Shown here piece after piece: positions 1-6,916 of a stretch of 48,659 nt of DNA. The stretch's first letter is position 1, and each line of letters starts with the position of its first letter. The notes beneath the pieces were generated by a model. The model did not search any database. It was not told where the DNA came from and worked only from the letters and a program-made list of their open reading frames with translations. Source of the DNA: SHLQ01 sp964562985 (lineage in GTDB: Bacteria > Actinomycetota > Acidimicrobiia > Acidimicrobiales > SHLQ01); NCBI GenBank assembly GCA_964562985.1, contig CAZLWE010000022.1, forward strand, positions 1-48,659, given 5' to 3'. A program made the position numbers and the translations under genes.

Positions 1-52
1 GGGAACGGCCTGCAAAGCCGTACAGTCGCGGGTTCAAATCCCGCCCGGCGCT
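1..52 (+). tRNA. tRNA-Cys (GCA), 3' part only
   Basis: The anticodon stem ACGGC/GCCGT encloses the loop CTGCAAA, so the anticodon is GCA (cysteine). The T stem GCGGG/CCCGC (28-32 and 40-44) encloses TTCAAAT. The acceptor 3' strand is 45-51 and the discriminator is U at 52, as expected for tRNA-Cys. CCA is not encoded. The acceptor 5' strand and D arm lie before the window. Confidence 0.9.
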
Positions 53-124
53 CTATACGTCAGTTTCAATGTCCAGGAGACCCAGAGGAACCGTGGAGCT
101 ACCGGCGCTACGTCAAGTCAATTC

Positions 125-143
125 GTGCCATAAGGTATGGCAC
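125..143 (+). repeat. 7-bp hairpin spanning the first candidate start codon
   Basis: GTGCCAT (125-131) and ATGGCAC (137-143) are perfect inverted repeats around the loop AAGGT. The right arm contains the ATG at 137 and the loop carries the only purine-rich ribosome-binding-like bases. This could tune translation of the downstream gene, or it could be chance. Confidence 0.35.
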
Positions 144-145
144 CG

Positions 146-1291
146 ATGAGCGACGTGTTCGAAGGGCCCGGTTGGTGGATGGCCTCCGACGGAAAGTGGT
201 ACCCGCCCGAAGACCATCCAGACGAGGGATACCGAAACCGATTCTCACTCCCAGCACCGGTCGTAGCCGAACCTCCGATGGCACAAGTCGCCCATCACCG
301 TGTTCCTACAACAGTGGAGGTTCCTACAACAGCCGACGTAGTCGAAACCGCGACTGTCACTCTCCAGGACGAGCCTGAGCTGAATGGGCAGATGCCCACA
401 CCGCTCATCGGGGTCAACGGATTAAACGGCCATCACGCCCAACCGGCGGACGACCTACCAGCCCCGACCATCGACGTGATCGCCAACGAGGAAACCCCGC
501 CAGAGGCTCAACCCACTAGCACTCCGACGCCAGATCATGAAAACGATGCGAGCGTCTCGGAGCCCGACGACGGATGGGCTACCCACGACGAGCCAACGCC
601 CGAAGTCAACCGTGCCATCGACAACCTGGTTGCTCGGCGAGAACCCGACCAGATTCGCATCAGCAAGCCCGAACCACTCACTCCTAGCCCGGACACCACG
701 GTCGAACGAGTGCGAACCCAACCTCGCCTCCCAGCCTCGGTGACCACCCCGCTAGACGGGCATCCGGACGTACAGATCGAACTGGGGCGACCGGCACCGA
801 CTCCTCGAACCAGAGCTGGACAGGGACTTGGAGAGATCGGCTTTCAGCCAGTCGAATCCACCACCACCGATATCGTGCCAGTCCCCACGGCAGCGGAACC
901 ACCAGTCCCGGTTCGCGACCGGATCAGCGCCGTGCTCATCTTTCTCTCCGGAATCGCCATGATCGTCGGATCCTTCCTCGCGTGGGTAACAGGGGAAGTC
1001 AACGCGTCGGGTTGGGAACGCGGCGAAGGCACCGTCACCGTCATCGTCGGCATCGCCGGATCCGCTGCAGCAGGACCCATCTTCGTCGGCTTTCGCCACA
1101 CCGTCCTCAAAGCAACCGCCATCATTGGCGGCCTTGTCGGCCTTGTCGTTCTCGGTCTCACCGCCATCTCGGTGTTCAGCGATAGCGCGGAATCGGCTCA
1201 AGGCGTGGGCATTGGTCTCATCGTCGTAGGCGCCGCAGCAGCCGCAATGCTCCTGGCCGGAATCACACAACCCAACAGCAACGACTGGTAG
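146..1291 (+). CDS. Membrane protein with N-terminal GWW-ASDGKWYPP motif, function unknown
   Basis: I do not recognise a function. The protein starts with a short motif (GPGWWMASDGKWYPPE) resembling the DUF2510-like N-terminal modules of actinobacterial proteins. About 240 residues of Pro/Thr/Glu-rich, probably disordered sequence follow. The last 120 residues form about four hydrophobic segments (near ISAVLIFLSG, TVTVIVGIAG, LKATAIIGGL and GVGIGLIVVG), so it is an integral membrane protein with a long cytoplasmic N-terminal tail. ATG at 146 is preferred because the AAGG at 132-135 is correctly spaced for it but too close to the in-frame ATG at 137. It sits alone between two tRNA genes. Confidence 0.75.
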   Translation: MSDVFEGPGWWMASDGKWYPPEDHPDEGYRNRFSLPAPVVAEPPMAQVAHHRVPTTVEVPTTADVVETATVTLQDEPELNGQMPTPLIGVNGLNGHHAQPADDLPAPTIDVIANEETPPEAQPTSTPTPDHENDASVSEPDDGWATHDEPTPEVNRAIDNLVARREPDQIRISKPEPLTPSPDTTVERVRTQPRLPASVTTPLDGHPDVQIELGRPAPTPRTRAGQGLGEIGFQPVESTTTDIVPVPTAAEPPVPVRDRISAVLIFLSGIAMIVGSFLAWVTGEVNASGWERGEGTVTVIVGIAGSAAAGPIFVGFRHTVLKATAIIGGLVGLVVLGLTAISVFSDSAESAQGVGIGLIVVGAAAAAMLLAGITQPNSNDW

Positions 1292-1327
1292 TGGGAAACC
1301 ACCCAAGAGTGATACATTGACGGCCCC

Positions 1328-1401
1328 GGGCCGTTAACTCAGTTGGCTAGAGTGCCACCTCGACATGGTGGAAGTCACAGGTTCAAGTCCTGTACGGCCC
1401 A
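1328..1401 (+). tRNA. tRNA-Val (GAC) with C33
   Basis: The acceptor GGGCCGT (1328-1334) pairs with ACGGCCC (1394-1400), with discriminator A at 1401. The D stem ACTC/GAGT shows compensatory change from the usual GCTC/GAGC. The anticodon stem CCACC/GGTGG encloses TCGACAT, so the anticodon is GAC. The T stem ACAGG/CCTGT encloses TTCAAGT. All stems pair perfectly. The odd point is that the base before the anticodon is C where U33 is almost universal. CCA is not encoded. Confidence 0.9.
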
Positions 1402-1430
1402 CTCATTCGCTTCGCTCGTTCGTGGGCCGT
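1394..1430 (+). terminator. Inverted repeat joining the tRNA-Val 3' end and its trailer
   Basis: ACGGCCCAC (1394-1402), the 3' acceptor strand of tRNA-Val plus two bases, is perfectly complementary to GTGGGCCGT (1422-1430). The 9-bp stem has a 19-nt loop and no U-run follows. It could end transcription or compete with the tRNA acceptor stem. Confidence 0.35.
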
Positions 1431-1676
1431 TCGGCGCTGTTTCTTCCCTCCGGGGGCCGCTTCGCGGATGGTCCTCGCTGGCTTCGCTGTCAGGATGTTG
1501 GTGGGTCGGCTTCGCGGGTGCGCTCGGGGCCTTGGGGCTCGTTCTTCGCTTCGCTCGGAACTCTGGGGTAGCTCGCAGCTGCGTAGCCGGTGCGAGCGGA
1601 GCCGGCCTCCGGCTAGCAACCGAGCATCGAGAGCCGTCAGGCTCGGATTGCGACTGCTGGAGGCGAAGCCGGGAGA
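1402..1676. other. Non-coding stretch rich in hairpins between tRNA-Val and menB
   Basis: No convincing gene is visible. Open frames on both strands give Arg/Ser-rich products and run through the tRNA. The stretch holds several short inverted repeats: the tRNA-end hairpin, a stem at 1571-1597, and AGCCGG-CCT-CCGGCT at 1600-1614. It also holds TTCGCTTCGCTCG-like low-complexity runs. It lies at the 3' ends of two converging units, which suits bidirectional termination. Confidence 0.5.
1571..1597. terminator. Hairpin with GCTCGCA/TGCGAGC stem, possible bidirectional terminator
   Basis: GCTCGCA (1571-1577) pairs perfectly with TGCGAGC (1591-1597). Inside, GCT-GCGT-AGC forms a second small stem. 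It lies downstream of menB and of tRNA-Val. A related hairpin occurs at 18951-18973. Confidence 0.4.
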
Positions 1677-2579
1677 TCAGTAGTAGTAGGGGAAAGGGGA
1701 CCAGTCTGGGGGGCGCTTTTGTAGGAAGGCTTCTTTGCCTTCCTCTGCTTCTTCGGTCATGTAGGCGAGGCGGGTGGCTTCTCCGGCGAAGACTTGTTGG
1801 CCTACGAGGCCGTCGTCCACGAGGTTCATGGCGAACTTCGACATGCGCTGACCAGTCGGGCTCTTTTGGTTGACGAGGGCTCCCCACTCGAGGGCGAAAT
1901 CTTCGAGCTCCGCGTGGGGAACGACCGCGTTCACCATGCCCATAGCCTGGGCCTCTTCGGCGGAGTGGTTCTGGCCCAGGAAGAAGATCTCCCGAGCGCG
2001 CTTTTGGCCGATCATCCGGGCGAGGTAGGCCGAGCCGTAACCGCCGTCGAAGCTCGCGACGTCGGTGTCGGTCTGTTTGAAAATCGCATGTTCCGCCGAC
2101 GCGATGGTGAGGTCGCAAACAACGTGCAGGCTGTGGCCGCCTCCAACCGCCCAACCGGGGACCACCGCAATGACGACCTTGGGCATGAAACGGATCAGTC
2201 GCTGCACTTCGAGGATGTGTAGTCGCCCCGAACGGGCAGGGTCGACGGTCTCTGCGGTTTCGCCCGCGGCGTACTGGTATCCGCTCGTACCTCGGATGCG
2301 TTGGTCACCGCCAGAGCAGAACGCCCAGCCACCGTCTTTGGGGGAGGGGCCATTGCCGGTGAGCAGCACGCAACCGACATCGCTCGACATCCGAGCGTGA
2401 TCGAGGCACCGGGCCAACTCGTCAACGGTGTGTGGTCGGAACGCATTACGCACCTCGGGCCGGTCGAACGCGATGCGCACCGTGCCATGGGCCTTCGCCC
2501 GGTGATAGGTGATATCGCTGAGCTCGTCGAACCCGTCGACGGGAAGCCAGTGATCAGCGTTGAAGATGTCGGAAACCAT
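1677..2579 (-). CDS. menB: 1,4-dihydroxy-2-naphthoyl-CoA synthase (MenB)
   Basis: Crotonase-family enzyme closing the naphthoquinone ring: o-succinylbenzoyl-CoA to 1,4-dihydroxy-2-naphthoyl-CoA in menaquinone synthesis, in the cytoplasm. Seen in the 300-residue product: the CoA/oxyanion segment SGGDQRIRG, the block GWAVGGGHSLHVVCDLT, QTDTDVASFDGGYGSAYLAR, and the hallmark C-terminus ending in FPYYY. The Asp in QTD suggests the MenB class that uses its own carboxylate (as in Mycobacterium) rather than the QTG class that needs bicarbonate. Start chosen at ATG 2579 (MVSDIF), because the open frame upstream is Arg-rich and runs into a repeat. It lies collinear with menD-menH-menC at 6.9-10.5 kb but is separated from them by three opposite-strand peptidase genes. 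Confidence 0.93.
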   Translation of the reverse strand: MVSDIFNADHWLPVDGFDELSDITYHRAKAHGTVRIAFDRPEVRNAFRPHTVDELARCLDHARMSSDVGCVLLTGNGPSPKDGGWAFCSGGDQRIRGTSGYQYAAGETAETVDPARSGRLHILEVQRLIRFMPKVVIAVVPGWAVGGGHSLHVVCDLTIASAEHAIFKQTDTDVASFDGGYGSAYLARMIGQKRAREIFFLGQNHSAEEAQAMGMVNAVVPHAELEDFALEWGALVNQKSPTGQRMSKFAMNLVDDGLVGQQVFAGEATRLAYMTEEAEEGKEAFLQKRPPDWSPFPYYY

Positions 2580-2595
2580 GCGGTGACTGTACCGC

Positions 2596-2730
2596 TGGTC
2601 TCTCAGGCGGAGCGGCTCCGCCGCGATTCTCCGCCTTCGAGCTGCAGCGGTGATCATCTGACGCAATCGCACATTCGCCTTCGGCTCGGTGTGCTCTGCG
2701 GATCTTGGTCTCTCAGGCGGAGCGGCCCCG
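2596..2730. repeat. Two 25-bp direct repeats with hairpin potential
   Basis: A 25-bp sequence beginning TGGTCTCTCAGGCGGAGCGG occurs at 2596-2620 and again at 2706-2730, differing at one base, exactly 110 bp apart. The first copy extends into a perfect stem GGCGGAG-CGG-CTCCGCC (2606-2622). They occupy the intergenic space between the divergent menB and the first M15 gene. Function unknown. Confidence 0.5.
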
Positions 2731-2742
2731 CGGACATGCGTT

Positions 2743-2759
2743 CACAAGTAGCGCTTGTG
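2743..2759. repeat. Short inverted repeat CACAAG-TAGCG-CTTGTG
   Basis: Perfect 6-bp arms (2743-2748 and 2754-2759) with a 5-nt loop, in the divergent intergenic region upstream of the first M15 gene. A hairpin with the same TAGCG loop lies at 39261-39277. Possible operator, otherwise chance. Confidence 0.25.
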
Positions 2760-2818
2760 TGACCACATTGGGTGGCATCCGAGTTGCTTGGACAGCCTCC
2801 AAATGGCAGGCTTTGGTC

Positions 2819-4036
2819 GTGCCACTTCATCGACGAATCTTGCGCGCCATTGCGGCGTTAACGATCATGGGTGGCCTCGTCGTGCTGGGCGCCGGTGCGG
2901 TGACCGCACAAGAGGATGACGAGCTGCGCCTCGAAGAGCTGGAAGAGGAGCGCGAAGCGCTCCAACAAGACCTTGCCGAGGCTGCGAGCCAAGTCGATGC
3001 AAGCCAGGCGACCTTCGAAGAGGTGTTGACGGCACTCGACGACATCAATGCGCTCGTCGACTTGCAAGAAGCGCGCCTTTCTGACGCCCAACAAGCGGTT
3101 CGAAGCGCCGAGCGGCTTGTGCAGCAAGCGGAACTACGCATCGCGGAGATAGCGATGGAACAGGCCACTCTTCGTCAGACCGTTTCGGACCTGGCCGTGG
3201 CGTCATTTACCGGTGAGAGCGGCGAGAACGGTGAAGACCTGACAGCGCTTCTGCTCAATGAGAACCCGACCGAAGCGGCACGCCGGCGTTCACTGGTGCA
3301 ACTCCAGACCGGCAACCTTGGCGACACACTCGATCGAGTGCGTCAGTTGAATAGCGAGGCCGAACAGGTTGAGGCCGACCTGCAACGGGCGGTCGAAGCT
3401 GCGGTGGTCAACCAAGGTGAGGTGGAACAGCGTCGAGGCGAACTCGCCGAAGCCGTCGATCTCCAGGTGCAGTTGGTACTCGATGTTGAGGCACGGCTCG
3501 AGGCCCGCCTGGCCGAGGCGCAGTTCCTCGATCAACTCGATGCGGACCTCGCCGCAGAGATTCGCCAGCAAGAAGAAGAGATCGCCAAACGGATTCGAGC
3601 CGAAGCGGCCGCTCGCGCAGCGGCCGCTGCTGCAGCTGCCGCAGCCGCCCAACCCCCGTTGCCATCTTCGGGAGAGATCGTTTCGATTGAGGGACTGGCC
3701 GTGCACGAAAGTGTGGCCGACGCGGTGGGTCGGATGATTCGAGACGCGCGAGACGATGGAGTGACCCTGACCGGCTTCGGATGGCGCTCGCCAGAACGCA
3801 CCGCTGAGCTGCGGGTAATCAACGGTTGCCCCGACGTCTATGAGTCCTCGCCAAGCTCGTGTCGAATCCCGACCGCACGACCCGGTCAGTCCATGCACGA
3901 GCGTGGTCTTGCCATCGACTTCCAGAGTTGTTGGCGCGGATCTGCCTGTTTCGTTTGGTTGTCGAACAACGCCGCCAATTACGGCTTCTTCAACCTGCCG
4001 AGCGAGTCGTGGCACTGGAGCACGAACGGCCGCTAG
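2819..4036 (+). CDS. Secreted coiled-coil M15 (VanY-like) peptidase, copy 1 of 3
   Basis: Probable zinc D-Ala-D-Ala or L,D-endopeptidase acting on peptidoglycan outside the membrane. In order: a basic N-terminus and hydrophobic signal segment (RRILRAIAALTIMGGLVVLGAGAVTA, shown here as one long stretch ending AVTA-Q, about residues 5-30); a long Glu/Gln/Ala-rich coiled coil (about 35-270) ending in an Ala run; and a VanY-type domain with the ligand motifs SMHERGLAID and ESWHW near the C-terminus. The product is 405 residues. GTG 2819 is preferred because AGG lies 8 nt upstream and it places the signal peptide at the terminus. Signal + coiled coil + hydrolase is the layout of FtsEX-controlled division hydrolases such as EnvC, PcsB and RipC. 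A link to FtsEX is inference only. A unique CWRGSACF insertion has two cysteines that could form a disulfide. Confidence 0.85.
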   Translation: MPLHRRILRAIAALTIMGGLVVLGAGAVTAQEDDELRLEELEEEREALQQDLAEAASQVDASQATFEEVLTALDDINALVDLQEARLSDAQQAVRSAERLVQQAELRIAEIAMEQATLRQTVSDLAVASFTGESGENGEDLTALLLNENPTEAARRRSLVQLQTGNLGDTLDRVRQLNSEAEQVEADLQRAVEAAVVNQGEVEQRRGELAEAVDLQVQLVLDVEARLEARLAEAQFLDQLDADLAAEIRQQEEEIAKRIRAEAAARAAAAAAAAAAAQPPLPSSGEIVSIEGLAVHESVADAVGRMIRDARDDGVTLTGFGWRSPERTAELRVINGCPDVYESSPSSCRIPTARPGQSMHERGLAIDFQSCWRGSACFVWLSNNAANYGFFNLPSESWHWSTNGR

Positions 4037-4112
4037 GCCAGGCATCCTCGGCGACGAGAAAGTTCTTAGAAAACCGAGTAGTGGGGATCCGAAACGACTA
4101 GGTTCTCGCTCA

Positions 4113-5360
4113 GTGATTGCGGAGTTGTCACCACCTATTCTGCGCGCCCTCGGGGCGTGTGCTCTGGCCGCGTTCGCCCTGGTTGGCTCAACACTCGCTG
4201 TCGGGGCCCAGACCGCCGATGAGGCGGCCGAGCTCGAGGAGCTCAAGGCCGAGCGCGAGGCCATCCAGCAGGAACGGGCCGAACAAGCGCTCAAGTTAGA
4301 CGCAGCGACTGCCAGTTTCGACGAGCTTGCACAGGCGCTCGATGATGTCAACGCGCTCGTCGATCTACACGAAGCCCGACTGAGTGATGCGAATCAGCAG
4401 GTGCGCTCCGCGGAGGCGCAAGCTAGTGCTGCGCTCGTTCGCCAAGAAGAGATCGCCGGTGAGGTTCTGGTCCTTCAGGGAGAGGTGCAAGCGCTCGCGG
4501 TTGCGTCGTTCACCGGAGAGAGTGCAGCGGGCACCGAAGACGCCGCGTCGGTTCTCTCGGTAGAGCCCTGGGTCGCGGCGCGACGAAGGAGCCTGATCGA
4601 ACTGCAGACCGGTTCGCTAAGCGATGCTGTTGATCGTATGCGCGCGCTCGGTGCTGAAGCGGAACTCGTTGCGAGTCAACGAGAAACAGCGCTCGAGGAC
4701 GCGCAAATCGCCCGATCGCTCGCACAGTCTCGCCAAGTCGAACTCGAGGCCAGCTACGACGCCCAGGCGGAGCTCGTCGTCGCTGCCGAACTTCGTCTGG
4801 AGGCTCGTCTCGCCGAAGCGGCCATCATCGAAGAGCGCGATGGCGAAGTCGCCGCGGAGATCCAGCGCCAAGAAGAAGCTATTGCGGCCCGAATTCGGGC
4901 AGAAGCTGCCCGCCGAGCTGCGATTGCGGCGGCTGAGGAGCGCGCGGCGCTGCCGAGCGTTGCCGATATTGCTGACATAACGACGGTCCGGGGAATCCAG
5001 GTCCACGTGTCGATTGCCTCCAATGTCGAGGGCATGCTCGCGGCCGCTGCGGCGGACGGCATTGACCTCGGCGGTTGGGGCTACCGAGACAGCATCCGCC
5101 AAATCGAGTTGCGCCAGGCCCACTGTGGAACCAGCGAGTACGACATCTGGGAAAAGCCAGCCTTCTCCTGCAGTCCACCAACGGCGCGTCCGGGACAATC
5201 CCTACACGAACGCGGTCTGGCGATCGATTTCACCTACAACGGTGGATCAATGACGAGCCGCTCAAACCAAGGATTCCAGTGGCTTGCGTCCAATGCGGGG
5301 CAGTGGGGCTTTGTGAACTTGCCGAGTGAACCGTGGCATTGGTCGACCACGGGGCAATAG
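4113..5360 (+). CDS. Secreted coiled-coil M15 (VanY-like) peptidase, copy 2 of 3
   Basis: Second tandem paralog, 415 residues. GTG 4113 gives a signal peptide (PILRALGACALAAFALVG, cleavage near AVGA-Q). A coiled coil follows from about 35 to 285, containing the phrase VASFTGES that is also in copies 1 and 3. The C-terminal VanY domain has SLHERGLAID and SEPWHW zinc motifs. Cysteines in RQAHCGTSEYD and AFSCSPPTARPG may form a disulfide. An in-frame extension back to 3840 exists but overlaps copy 1 and would bury the signal peptide, so I rejected it. TAGG lies 10 nt before the GTG. The gap to copy 1 is 76 bp with no obvious terminator, so co-transcription is likely. Confidence 0.85.
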   Translation: MIAELSPPILRALGACALAAFALVGSTLAVGAQTADEAAELEELKAEREAIQQERAEQALKLDAATASFDELAQALDDVNALVDLHEARLSDANQQVRSAEAQASAALVRQEEIAGEVLVLQGEVQALAVASFTGESAAGTEDAASVLSVEPWVAARRRSLIELQTGSLSDAVDRMRALGAEAELVASQRETALEDAQIARSLAQSRQVELEASYDAQAELVVAAELRLEARLAEAAIIEERDGEVAAEIQRQEEAIAARIRAEAARRAAIAAAEERAALPSVADIADITTVRGIQVHVSIASNVEGMLAAAAADGIDLGGWGYRDSIRQIELRQAHCGTSEYDIWEKPAFSCSPPTARPGQSLHERGLAIDFTYNGGSMTSRSNQGFQWLASNAGQWGFVNLPSEPWHWSTTGQ

Positions 5361-5389
5361 CCACCGTGTGGATGGCCCCACAAACACGC

Positions 5390-5408
5390 ACCGCAGCAAT
5401 ATTGCGGT
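5390..5408. repeat. Inverted repeat ACCGCA-GCAATAT-TGCGGT
   Basis: 6-bp perfect arms (5390-5395 and 5403-5408), overlapping a 10-bp palindrome GCAATATTGC (5396-5405). It lies in the 189-bp space between M15 copies 2 and 3, which holds no gene. It may be a terminator stem for copy 2 or an operator for copy 3. Confidence 0.3.
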
Positions 5409-5549
5409 CTGCAACCCAAATGCAAACTGCAATGGTCGCACGAACCACCAACAGGGACGCCGCGGGTTGCGGTAACCGCGATCGGTGATTGCATGGCGTG
5501 ACATAGGTCGTTTGGCTCACAGCGGTCGCCATGACGCCGATAGGTTCAC

Positions 5550-6890
5550 GTGATCTCTGTACGTTTTCGACTACTGGTTGCCTTATGCATCGTGGCGGCG
5601 CTCACCCTCGCGCCGCGAATTATCGTCGACGCACAAGATGACGAAGCACAAACGGAAACCGAAGAGATTCGCGATCTCCAGGCCGAACAACGTCGCGCCG
5701 CACGCGAAGCTGCCCTCGCAGCTTCGGAGATCGACGTGTTCACTGCAAACGTAGAACAGGTCACCGAAGCCCTCGATGAGCTTCAGGCTTTTGTCGCAAG
5801 CCAGGAAGCACGAGTGGAAGCCGCGGAACAGGCGCAGCGACAGGCGAGCACCGCGGTTGAGACAGCCCGTCAGCGATCGATCGAGATCGAAAACGAACAG
5901 GTCGAGCTACGACAGCGCCTAACGAATCTCGCCGTGGCCAGTTTCACTGGCGAACAGTCGGCGGTGACTGTCGATTCGACAGAGCTCGCGCTCTCGGACG
6001 ACCCGGGCGAATCGGCCCGCTTCATCCATCTCCTGGAAACCCAAACCGGTTCTCTCTCCGATGGAATCGATCGGGTGCGGGCACTCGAAGTGGAATCGCT
6101 TCAAGTCATCGAGACGATGCGTGTCGCTGAAGCTGAGGCGGCAGCGGCCCTGATCGAAGTGGAAGAGCGACAGCTCGAATTGGCTGATGCGCTGGCCTTG
6201 CAAGAGAACGTTGTGGCCTCGGCAGAACTTCGCCTTGAGGCCCAGCTAGCCGAAGCTGCGGTCCTCGAGGAGCGTGGCGAGACCTTGGCGACACAGATCG
6301 CGGATCAACAGTACGCAATCAATGCCCGAATCTCAGAGACCGCGAGGCGAAACGGGATTCAGATTCCCGACCCGGTGCGCCTCGAAGAGATCGCGTTCGT
6401 GGAGTTCTTCGACGAAGAAGTACTTCCTGCACCAGAGATCGACCCGGAGACCGGGCAACCAGTTGAGGTTCTGGTGCCGGTCGAGCTTGAGGCACGGTTC
6501 GCGATCGAGGTGCATGTCGATATCGAACAACAGACGAGATTGCTCTTCGAAGAAGCTTTCGCACAAGGTATCGATCTCGCGGGGTGGGGCTACCGTCCAA
6601 TCCAACGCCAGGTCGAGCTTCGCGCCGCGCACTGTGGCGGAACCGAGTTCGACATCTGGCACAAGCCAGCGTTCGAGTGCGCTCCACCGACCGCTCGTCC
6701 CGGTTTCTCGCGACATGAACAGGGGAGAGCGATTGACTTCACCTTCAACGGCGGGTCGATCACCACACATGCCAACGCGGGATTTCAGTGGTTGGCGGCA
6801 AACGCTCCGAAGTATGGGTTCGTAAACCTTCCTAGCGAGCCGTGGCATTGGAGCATTGCCGAGGGCGAGGAACGCCTACCCAACGGCTAG
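5550..6890 (+). CDS. Secreted coiled-coil M15 (VanY-like) peptidase, copy 3 of 3
   Basis: Third tandem paralog and the longest, at 446 residues. GTG 5550 has TAGG six bases upstream. Signal peptide about residues 4-28 (RLLVALCIVAALTLAP, cleavage near VDA-Q), then a coiled coil to about 265. An acidic, Pro/Glu-rich linker absent from the other two copies follows (about 270-315, including EIDPETGQPVEVLVPVELEA). The VanY domain carries SRHEQGRAID and SEPWHW. The paired cysteines of copy 2 (AAHCGGTEFD, AFECAPPTARPG) are conserved, so copies 2 and 3 are closer to each other than to copy 1. It is convergent with menC, whose stop is 27 bp away. Confidence 0.85.
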   Translation: MISVRFRLLVALCIVAALTLAPRIIVDAQDDEAQTETEEIRDLQAEQRRAAREAALAASEIDVFTANVEQVTEALDELQAFVASQEARVEAAEQAQRQASTAVETARQRSIEIENEQVELRQRLTNLAVASFTGEQSAVTVDSTELALSDDPGESARFIHLLETQTGSLSDGIDRVRALEVESLQVIETMRVAEAEAAAALIEVEERQLELADALALQENVVASAELRLEAQLAEAAVLEERGETLATQIADQQYAINARISETARRNGIQIPDPVRLEEIAFVEFFDEEVLPAPEIDPETGQPVEVLVPVELEARFAIEVHVDIEQQTRLLFEEAFAQGIDLAGWGYRPIQRQVELRAAHCGGTEFDIWHKPAFECAPPTARPGFSRHEQGRAIDFTFNGGSITTHANAGFQWLAANAPKYGFVNLPSEPWHWSIAEGEERLPNG

Positions 6891-6916
6891 TCACGGTTAG
6901 TGCATCGAAGGTTCCG

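Noticed and set aside
1343..2154. Long open frames on both strands through the tRNA-Val and its downstream region
   Set aside because: Products are Arg/Ser-rich with no domain, overlap the tRNA and menB, and arise from the lack of stops in GC-rich repeats.
2580..2672. N-terminal extension of menB upstream of ATG 2579
   Set aside because: Arg-rich, runs into the 25-bp repeat, and has no counterpart in MenB; the MVSDIF start fits the family.
3840..4112. N-terminal extension of M15 copy 2
   Set aside because: Overlaps copy 1 and would place the signal peptide about 90 residues inside the protein.
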